Below, piece after piece: positions 1 to 5,271 of a stretch of DNA of 6,771 nt. The stretch is taken from NCBI GenBank assembly GCA_900769345.1, contig CAAGGJ010000157.1, forward strand, positions 1 to 6,771. The letters run 5' to 3'. The notes under the pieces are model-generated. The model was given only the letters and a program-made list of their open reading frames with translations. It was not told the DNA's origin and made no database searches. Position 1 is the first letter of the stretch. Every line of letters starts with the position of its first letter. The stretch comes from Bacteroidales bacterium (GTDB taxonomy: Bacteria > Bacteroidota > Bacteroidia > Bacteroidales > Muribaculaceae). A program made the position numbers and the translations under genes.

Positions 1-899
1 CCTATGGCGCTGGTATAGACGAGACCTTTGATGTTGCGCTTAACCCAGCGGTCCGACATGGTGCCGCCCAATATCACGCCTAAGAACGACGATGCCGCTA
101 TGGTGATGGTCGACAATGGTCCTGCTTGCGACATCTCTATGCCGAGACTGTTGGCAAACAGCGTCGGGAGCCAGTTTTTGGTAGCCCATCCCGGCAAACT
201 GAGCACTGCAAAGTAGAACAAAATCACGCCGAATGCCACGCTGCCAAACAGCACCGGGAATGCTTTCCAGATGCTTTCCTTGGCCGGGGTGTCGGTTTTT
301 GCTATCGGTGCCACGGGTTGACGGCGTTTTTCGTGCAAGAATAAGATGAGAATCAGCGCATACACCACGCCTATCAAGCCGAAGCTGAAAAATGCCGTGT
401 GCCACGAGAACGCAGCGGCTACCGTTGCGCCAAATCCACCTATTGCTTGTCCCACATAGAGTCCGGTCATGTGTATGCCCACTGCCAGCGAGCACGATTT
501 GCCTTGATGATAATCGGCTATCAGCGATAATCCGGCTGGCATATACAGTGCCTCGCTCACGCCCATTAAGGCGCGAAGCACCATCACCTCGTTATAGGTG
601 GTGGCAAATCCCATAAGCAGTGTTACGCTCGACCACACGAAGAGGCTGCCAACTATGAGCCATTTGCGATTCAAGCGGTCGCCTATGATGCCCGAGATGG
701 GGCTCATTATGGCATATATCCACAGAAATACGCTCATCAGCACGCCGAATGCCTCGGCGCTTTGCAGTTCCACTATGTCGATGCCCATTGCGCTTTGCAT
801 GGTCGACAGCATCTGGCGGTCCATATAGTTGAGAAGTGCCACCACCCACAACAGGGCTACCACTACCCACGGATAGAATTTCTTGTCTTTTATACTCAT
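1..899 (-). CDS. nanT: MFS transporter, probable sialic acid permease NanT (C-terminus cut by window edge)
   Basis: This is a major facilitator superfamily permease of the inner membrane, inferred to import N-acetylneuraminate by cation symport. The ATG is at 897-899 and the frame stays open to base 1, giving 299 complete codons of a protein usually a little over 400 residues long. I translated it by hand. A short basic N-terminus precedes TM1 (about 10-28), which ends in the NYMDRQ motif at 24-29. TM2 is about 51-72, followed by the MFS motif A loop GDRLNRKW at 73-80. TM3-TM6 span about 80-188, a charged central loop lies at about 189-213, and TM7 and TM8 are at about 215-235 and 260-280. 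A second motif A copy, GGTMSDRWVKR, is at 278-288. It starts 60 nt after the nanE stop and is the third gene of a nanL-nanE-nanT operon. MFS membership is clear. The substrate comes from gene context, so another sugar acid is possible. Confidence 0.85.
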   Translation of the reverse strand, partial: MSIKDKKFYPWVVVALLWVVALLNYMDRQMLSTMQSAMGIDIVELQSAEAFGVLMSVFLWIYAIMSPISGIIGDRLNRKWLIVGSLFVWSSVTLLMGFATTYNEVMVLRALMGVSEALYMPAGLSLIADYHQGKSCSLAVGIHMTGLYVGQAIGGFGATVAAAFSWHTAFFSFGLIGVVYALILILFLHEKRRQPVAPIAKTDTPAKESIWKAFPVLFGSVAFGVILFYFAVLSLPGWATKNWLPTLFANSLGIEMSQAGPLSTITIAASSFLGVILGGTMSDRWVKRNIKGLVYTSAI

Positions 900-959
900 G
901 CCTTAATGGTTGTATTAGAGTTAATAAAGGTTGATGATAAATAATATGGCGTAGGTGCA

Positions 960-2150
960 TTACTGCATCTTCTCGAGGATTTCGCAGCAGAGCATATACG
1001 ACTTGATGAGCATTCGCGGCACGTGGAACGGGCCCTTGAAGATATTACCCTTAGCGGGCTGTGCCACTGTTCCGTCGCGGTGCAGATAGCCGTACCATTC
1101 GCCGTATTCCTTATCGGGGAAGTGGGCGTAGGTCCATTCGCTTATAGTGCGGTGTTTCTCGAGATATTCTTCCTTGCCGGTTGCCAAATAAGCATAGAGG
1201 GTGGAGATGATGGTCTCGCATTGAGGCCACCAGAACTTCATATCCTGCGAGTAGTCCTGACAAGGCTTGTTGAGCGCGTCGCGGAAGTTGATGATGCCGC
1301 CATACTGCTCATCCCAGCCCCAATCCCAGCTCCAATCGAAGATTTCGAGGGCCATACGGGTGATTTCGGCATCCCAACCGCGATGCTTGGCTTCTTCGAG
1401 CAAGAACCACACCGACTCGATGCAGTGTCCGGGGTTGATGGTGCGGCCGGCTATGGTGTCGATAAATTCGCCGTTCGGTCCCACACATTCCAGCAGTGCC
1501 TTCAACTCGGGGTGAACGAAATATTTCTTCAATGCCTCAATCGACCGTGTAATTTGTGCATCGAGCGCCTCGTCGGCTATGGCTGCACGTATGCGCGAAG
1601 CGGTGTTGATGAGAATCATAGTGAGCGAGTGGCCTTGGGTGGTCACCGATTCGCAATACTTGGCGGGCAGTATGCCGGGAGTGGTCACGAAGCGATGTAT
1701 GTCGTTAAACACCTTCAGCGCCTTTTGCGCATACTCCTTGTCGCCCGATGCAATGCTGTATTCCGACATGGCTATGGCGGCGAAGCACTCCGAGAACACA
1801 TATCGGCGCATGCGTATGGGTGTGCCGTCGGCTTCTACCTCAAAGTACATGCGTCCGCGCTCGTCGGTGCAATGATTTTCGATGAAGTCGATGCAACTCT
1901 TCGATGCTGCGAGCCAGTCGGGGTTACGCTCTATATTGTTGTAGGCAAAGGCGGTTACGAAGCCAAATCGGCCCTGAAACCACACCGACTTGGTGGTGTC
2001 GTACACCGAGCCGTCGCGATCCAAGCATGTGTATACGCCGCCGTTCTTGCGATCCCATCCGTTCTTTATCCAGAAGGGCATAATGTTGTTCACGAGTTCG
2101 TCGCGATAGGCATCGCGCCAGTGTTCTATATATTGCTTTATGTTGTCCAT
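960..2150 (-). CDS. nanE: N-acylglucosamine 2-epimerase (AGE family), ManNAc to GlcNAc
   Basis: This cytoplasmic enzyme interconverts N-acetylmannosamine and N-acetylglucosamine. It belongs to the AGE family (an alpha6/alpha6 barrel, related to renin-binding protein), not to the ManNAc-6-phosphate epimerase family that shares the name NanE in E. coli. The 396-residue length is normal for AGE. Visible family signatures are WFQGRF at 57-62 (Arg61), RYVFSE at 116-121, NPGHCIE at 239-245, KFWWPQCE at 305-312 and GPFHVPR at 373-379. His242 and His376 match the two histidines proposed as the acid/base pair in AGE enzymes. The ATG at 2148-2150 lies 36 nt after the nanL stop. The leader is A-rich with no strong Shine-Dalgarno, as is common in Bacteroidota. 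It lies between the lyase and the permease, which supports a role in using ManNAc released from sialic acid. Cellobiose 2-epimerase is a related alternative, but the lyase partner makes it unlikely. Confidence 0.93.
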   Translation of the reverse strand: MDNIKQYIEHWRDAYRDELVNNIMPFWIKNGWDRKNGGVYTCLDRDGSVYDTTKSVWFQGRFGFVTAFAYNNIERNPDWLAASKSCIDFIENHCTDERGRMYFEVEADGTPIRMRRYVFSECFAAIAMSEYSIASGDKEYAQKALKVFNDIHRFVTTPGILPAKYCESVTTQGHSLTMILINTASRIRAAIADEALDAQITRSIEALKKYFVHPELKALLECVGPNGEFIDTIAGRTINPGHCIESVWFLLEEAKHRGWDAEITRMALEIFDWSWDWGWDEQYGGIINFRDALNKPCQDYSQDMKFWWPQCETIISTLYAYLATGKEEYLEKHRTISEWTYAHFPDKEYGEWYGYLHRDGTVAQPAKGNIFKGPFHVPRMLIKSYMLCCEILEKMQ

Positions 2151-2186
2151 AACGAATGATTCTTTTTATGCTTAGTGGTGCTGATT

Positions 2187-3104
2187 TTAGAATTTGTTGC
2201 AACGAGAGAAGAAGTCGATTGCTTCGAGTTTCTGCTTCATTGCTGCTTCTTCTTCATCGGTCATATTGCGGAACGGGGTGCGGTTAGGACCCAAGTCGAG
2301 GCCTATCAACTTCATTATGCGCTTGCCGCCCACGATATTGCCGCGATAGTGACATATTACGTTGATTACCGCTTGTGAGAAGTTTTGCTTTTCGCGTGCT
2401 GTCTCTATATCGCCCTTTTCCCAAGCTTCGATTATGCCCACGAGTTCGCGGCCGTTATAGTTGGTGGTGCCGCCTATTCCGCCCTGTGCGCCGCCTTGTG
2501 CCAAACTTGGCAATATGGTTTCGTCTTGACCGTGGAGCATATCATATTTGCCGCCCTTGTAGAGTCGGCATTGATTATATTCATAGAGGCTTTCGTAGGT
2601 GTATTTGATGCCGGCAAAGTTAGGAATACGCCCGTCTACTGCCTCGAGCATCTCGGTCATAGGCAGGAATGCGCCGTTGAATGCCGGAATGTGGTAGTAG
2701 TAGAAAGGCAGATTGGGCGCTGCAGCTGCTATGGTTTCGCAGTATTTCACAAGTTCTTCTATGCGACCGATTTTCGGGAACGGAGGAGCCATCGAACCGA
2801 TGCCCCAAACACCAAGTTTCGAGGCATGTTCGGCAAGACGAACGCTGTCGCGTAGGCAGCAACTGCCCACATGCACTATCACCTTAAATCCTTCGGGTAC
2901 GGCTGCCACCCAAGCCTCGGCAAGGCGCATACGTTCCTCGGTGGTAAGCATATAGCCTTCGCCCGATGAACCGTTGATAAACACGCCCTTCAAGCCGTTC
3001 TTGGCAAGCATGGCTGCATATTGTGGTATTGGTTCGTAGTTGACGTCGCCATTGGCGTAGAATGGGGTGAATGGCGCATCGATAAGTCCTTTAATCTTTT
3101 CCAT
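2187..3104 (-). CDS. nanL: N-acetylneuraminate lyase (sialic acid aldolase)
   Basis: This cytoplasmic class I aldolase of the DHDPS/NAL family cleaves N-acetylneuraminate to N-acetylmannosamine and pyruvate through a Schiff base. From the ATG at 3102-3104 it has 305 residues, the usual length. Seen in order are GLIDAPFTPF at 6-15, the carboxylate-binding motif GSSGE at 45-49 (GSTGE in E. coli NanA), FYYYHIP at 134-140 with the catalytic tyrosine at 137, the Schiff-base lysine Lys167 in GIKYT, and GQDE at 192-195, which matches the sugar-binding Gly-Asp-Glu of NAL. The frame stays open upstream to a TTG at 3150-3152. I rejected that start because it adds 16 residues outside the family and lies at or before the predicted transcription start. 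It is the first gene of the nan operon. The closest alternative, dihydrodipicolinate synthase, is disfavoured by the NAL-type motifs and the nanE neighbour. Confidence 0.94.
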   Translation of the reverse strand: MEKIKGLIDAPFTPFYANGDVNYEPIPQYAAMLAKNGLKGVFINGSSGEGYMLTTEERMRLAEAWVAAVPEGFKVIVHVGSCCLRDSVRLAEHASKLGVWGIGSMAPPFPKIGRIEELVKYCETIAAAAPNLPFYYYHIPAFNGAFLPMTEMLEAVDGRIPNFAGIKYTYESLYEYNQCRLYKGGKYDMLHGQDETILPSLAQGGAQGGIGGTTNYNGRELVGIIEAWEKGDIETAREKQNFSQAVINVICHYRGNIVGGKRIMKLIGLDLGPNRTPFRNMTDEEEAAMKQKLEAIDFFSRCNKF

Positions 3105-3141
3105 TTTCTTGATATTATTTAGTCCGTGATTTATATAAGGT

Positions 3142-3157
3142 TTTGTTTTCAAACAAA
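3142..3157. repeat. 16-bp inverted repeat at the nan transcription start (possible operator)
   Basis: TTTGTTT at 3142-3148 and AAACAAA at 3151-3157 are perfect inverted copies with a 2-nt spacer. The repeat covers the downstream half of the -7 box and the predicted start site, where a repressor could block RNA polymerase. The local sequence is very A/T-rich and part of one arm is the TTTG of the promoter itself, so chance is a real alternative. Confidence 0.3.
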
Positions 3158-3161
3158 GATA
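3154..3161 (-). promoter_or_regulatory. Bacteroidota -7 promoter box for the nanLET operon
   Basis: Read on the minus strand this is TATCTTTG, an exact match to the Bacteroidota primary sigma -7 consensus TAnnTTTG. Transcription would start near 3146-3149, leaving a leader of about 43 nt before the nanL ATG, a typical length. No TTTG is seen 19-21 nt upstream, where the sequence is A/C-rich, so the -33 half is weak or absent and an activator may be needed (inference). A 7-bp inverted repeat overlaps the downstream edge of the box. Confidence 0.65.
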
Positions 3162-3288
3162 ACCCTTTTTTGCCTTTTATGTGTGTTTTTTTTCATATTT
3201 TTTGTGACTGCAATTAAACTTTTGCTTTTTTGCTGCATCTTACAAGCGAAACACTAACAATGTAACATTAAATACTCTAAGTAAGACG

Positions 3289-3323
3289 CCCGAGCGAAGC
3301 CGTGAGGCCCGACTCGGGTTTTT
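3289..3323 (+). terminator. GC-rich hairpin followed by T5, plus-strand terminator-like
   Basis: The outer stem pairs CCCGAG (3289-3294) with CTCGGG (3313-3318), and an inner stem pairs GCC (3299-3301) with GGC (3306-3308) around a GTGA loop. A T5 run (3319-3323) and a further TTTG follow directly. An alternative short stem, CCCG (3308-3311) with CGGG (3315-3318), competes for the right arm. The T-run lies on the plus strand, where no gene is seen upstream. On the minus strand the hairpin has no U-run, though it could still act as a second stop for fhs readthrough. Confidence 0.45.
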
Positions 3324-3364
3324 GTTTGTACACATATTGCTATATTAGTATGCACATATATGTC

Positions 3365-3421
3365 AATCGGGAGAAAATGGCGCGTTTCCGCTCATTTTCT
3401 CCCGATTTTGAAGCTTTTTTT
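3365..3421. terminator. 15-bp perfect hairpin downstream of fhs
   Basis: AATCGGGAGAAAATG (3365-3379) and CATTTTCTCCCGATT (3393-3407) are perfect inverted copies around a 13-nt loop, which can itself add three G-C/C-G pairs. It starts about 50 nt after the fhs stop, so it is well placed to end fhs transcription. On the minus strand, however, it is followed by GACATATATG with no U-run. On the plus strand it is followed by TT and then a T7 run at 3415-3421. It may work in both directions or serve mainly to protect the fhs mRNA 3' end. The structure is certain; the role is inferred. Confidence 0.55.
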
Positions 3422-3456
3422 GTGATGCTGTGGGGGGGAGCTTGTTAGCCGATGTG

Positions 3457-5124
3457 TCAACTCAAACCTTCCACTTCGCCGTTGATGTAGTCGATTCGGC
3501 GCGCCTGAGGATCTTTTGGCAAGCCGGGCATGCGCATTATGTCGCCCATTATTGCCACTATCATCTCGGCGCCGTTGTTGATTACCACTTCGCGCACGGT
3601 CATCTCAAATCCTTCGGTCACATTGAGTGCCTTGGCATCGGCTGAGAACGAATATTGCGTCTTGGCTATGCACACCGGATAATGGCTTATGCCAAGTTCT
3701 TCGATTTGGCGTATCATCTTATTGGCTGCTCCGCTATAATTAATGGTTGCAGCGCCGTAGATGTTCTTTGCCACTTTTTCTATCTTGGTTTTAATCGAAT
3801 CGTCGTCGGCATACATCAGTTGGAGAGGACTCGATGGGCAGTGGGCTATGGTGTCGACCACCAGTTGTGCCAATTCTTCGCCGCCTTTGCCTCCGTCGGC
3901 AAACACGGAGTTCATGGCAAATCCCACGCCTATCTCGCGGCAATGCTCTTGCACGAGGGCTATCTCGGCATCGGTGTCGCAGGCATAGCGGTTGAAGGTC
4001 ACCACCACTTGCTGACCGAATTTCTTCATATTTGCCACGTGCTTGTCGAGGTTTTCGAAGCCGCGACGCAGTCCGTCGAGGTTTTCTTGCTTGATATCGG
4101 TTTCGGGCACTCCGCCATGCAATTTCAGACTTTGTGCTGTGGCCACTATTACGGTCAGTTTGGGTTGCAGACCGGCTTTTCGGCACTTGATGTCGAAAAA
4201 TTTCTCTGCGCCGAGGTCGGCACCGAAGCCTGCTTCGGTCACCACATAGTCGGCATGGGTGAGTGCCATTTTGGTGGCAATAACCGAGTTGCAACCGTGG
4301 GCAATGTTGGCAAATGGGCCTCCGTGCACAAATGCGGGAGTGTTTTCGATGGTCTGCACCAAATTTGGCTGCAAGGCGTCTTTGAGCAGTACGGTGATAG
4401 CGCCTGTCACGCCCAAGTCATTGACGGTGAAGGGCGCGCCCTCGTAGGTGTAGCCCAGGATTATGTTACCCACGCGGCGGCGCAGGTCGTCAACATCGTT
4501 AGCCAGGCACATTATCGCCATTATTTCGCTTGCCGGGGTGATATCGAAACCCGATTGGCCGGGCACGCCGTCAACGCGGTTACCGAGACCGGTCACCACG
4601 TTGCGCAGATTGCGGTCGTTCACATCGAGCACGCGTTTCCATGTCACTTGGCGCAGTCCTATGCCGTTGTTGCGATTTTGGTAGATATAATTATCGAGCA
4701 GAGCGGTAATCATATTGTGAGCCGAGGTGATAGCGTGAAAGTCGCCGGTGAAGTGCAGGTTGATGTTTTCCATAGGGAGCACTTGCGAATATCCGCCTCC
4801 TGCTGCACCTCCTTTGAGTCCGAAACATGGGCCGAGCGATGGCTCACGCAGTGCCGTAATGGCGTTTTTGCCTATGCGGTTGAGGGCTTGCACCAAGCCC
4901 ACGCTTACTGTGGTTTTGCCTATGCCCGCTTTGGTGGGGGTGATGGCGGTGACGAGTATAAGATTATGGCGCTTGATTTTATCTTCGTCGATGAGCTTCA
5001 ACGGTATTTTTGCCATATAAGGCCCGTAGTTATACACATCATCGGCCGAAATGCCGAGTGATTCGGCTATAGTATTGATTTTCTTTAGTTTGGCTTCTTT
5101 TGCTATCTGAATGTCGCTTTTCAT
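3457..5124 (-). CDS. fhs: Formate-tetrahydrofolate ligase
   Basis: This cytoplasmic enzyme joins formate to tetrahydrofolate using ATP and makes 10-formyl-THF, feeding one-carbon units to purine synthesis, initiator tRNA formylation and serine/glycine metabolism. From the ATG at 5122-5124 it has 555 residues, the normal family length, and the start MKSDIQIAKE matches the usual Fhs N-terminus. Key features are the P-loop TPTKAGIGKTT at 62-72, REPSLGPCFGLKGGAAGGGY at 93-112, LHFTGDFHAITSAHN at 123-137, FVHGGPFANIAHGCNS at 265-280, TEAGFGADLGAEKF at 296-309, PVCIAKTQYSFS at 483-494 and RMPGLPKDP at 531-539. The P-loop has Ile where many Fhs proteins have Glu (AGEGKTT); to my recollection this is normal for Bacteroides-type Fhs. 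The frame is open to an upstream codon at 5160, but those 12 residues are not Fhs-like and would overlap the candidate promoter. It appears monocistronic, with gaps of about 150 and 350 bases on either side. Confidence 0.97.
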   Translation of the reverse strand: MKSDIQIAKEAKLKKINTIAESLGISADDVYNYGPYMAKIPLKLIDEDKIKRHNLILVTAITPTKAGIGKTTVSVGLVQALNRIGKNAITALREPSLGPCFGLKGGAAGGGYSQVLPMENINLHFTGDFHAITSAHNMITALLDNYIYQNRNNGIGLRQVTWKRVLDVNDRNLRNVVTGLGNRVDGVPGQSGFDITPASEIMAIMCLANDVDDLRRRVGNIILGYTYEGAPFTVNDLGVTGAITVLLKDALQPNLVQTIENTPAFVHGGPFANIAHGCNSVIATKMALTHADYVVTEAGFGADLGAEKFFDIKCRKAGLQPKLTVIVATAQSLKLHGGVPETDIKQENLDGLRRGFENLDKHVANMKKFGQQVVVTFNRYACDTDAEIALVQEHCREIGVGFAMNSVFADGGKGGEELAQLVVDTIAHCPSSPLQLMYADDDSIKTKIEKVAKNIYGAATINYSGAANKMIRQIEELGISHYPVCIAKTQYSFSADAKALNVTEGFEMTVREVVINNGAEMIVAIMGDIMRMPGLPKDPQARRIDYINGEVEGLS

Positions 5125-5147
5125 CGAAGTAAATAATTTTAGATAAA

Positions 5148-5180
5148 ACAATATAAACAAAGGAGCTGAGGCGCACCAAA
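5148..5180 (-). promoter_or_regulatory. Weak candidate promoter for fhs
   Basis: On the minus strand a TTTG (5177-5180) is followed after 21 nt by TATATTGT (5148-5155), an imperfect match to the Bacteroidota -33 TTTG / -7 TAnnTTTG promoter with the last two bases off. A start near 5141 would leave a leader of about 17 nt. The spacing and position fit, but the -7 match is poor. The TTTG lies inside the right part of the metG terminator hairpin. Confidence 0.3.
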
Positions 5181-5226
5181 GGGGGGGAGTATATTGTCGT
5201 GTTTCCTTTGGTACGCCTCCACTCCT
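5161..5226 (-). terminator. Long imperfect hairpin, probable metG terminator
   Basis: Two 22-nt arms, 5161-5182 and 5205-5226, are inverted copies matching at 19 positions. The mismatches are at 5166, 5167 and 5174. They enclose a 22-nt loop that, with the adjacent arm, contains a C7 tract on the minus strand. In the metG direction the hairpin begins about 45 nt after the stop codon and is followed by the T-rich TTGTTTATATTGTTTTA, as expected for an intrinsic terminator. The plus strand has no T-run after the stem, so the orientation suits metG. Confidence 0.7.
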
Positions 5227-5271
5227 ATATGTGGACGGCGGATTGTGAGTAGAGTTTATTCCGCTGCGAGT

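Larger units (their letters stand above)
3105..3456. other. Gap without a protein gene between fhs and nanL
   Basis: This gap of about 350 bases has no convincing coding frame on either strand. From the fhs side it holds a C7 tract (minus strand, 3432-3438), a 15-bp hairpin (3365-3407), an A/T-rich stretch with the 10-bp palindrome ACATATATGT (3354-3363), a GC-rich compound hairpin followed by T5 on the plus strand (3289-3323), and a stretch rich in T-runs (3140-3240) that ends in the nan promoter. Both hairpins lie upstream of the nan promoter box, so they are not part of a nan leader started from that box. Confidence 0.7.

Noticed and set aside
40..960. Two minus-strand frames, 40-495 and 592-960, as separate genes
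   Set aside because: Both are in the wrong frame. The correct frame from the ATG at 897-899 is continuous to base 1 and encodes a clear MFS transporter.
1023..2159. Plus-strand open frame of 378 codons antisense to nanE
   Set aside because: It mirrors nanE almost end to end, and nanE has clear AGE motifs. The antisense protein looks like no known family.
3354..3363. 10-bp palindrome ACATATATGT as a regulator site
   Set aside because: It is short, lies in A/T-rich sequence about 190 bases upstream of the nan promoter box, and has no second copy in the window.
3105..3456. tRNA, riboswitch or CRISPR in the gap
   Set aside because: No cloverleaf with an acceptor stem and T-arm, no riboswitch core I recognise, and no spaced direct repeats are visible.
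3430..3645. Small plus-strand frame of 71 codons at the fhs 3' end
   Set aside because: Most of it overlaps fhs antisense and its composition is that of a shadow frame.
3655..5061. Plus-strand open frame of 468 codons antisense to fhs
   Set aside because: It lies wholly inside fhs on the opposite strand and its translation shows no recognisable domain. Such frames arise from the codon bias of the real gene.
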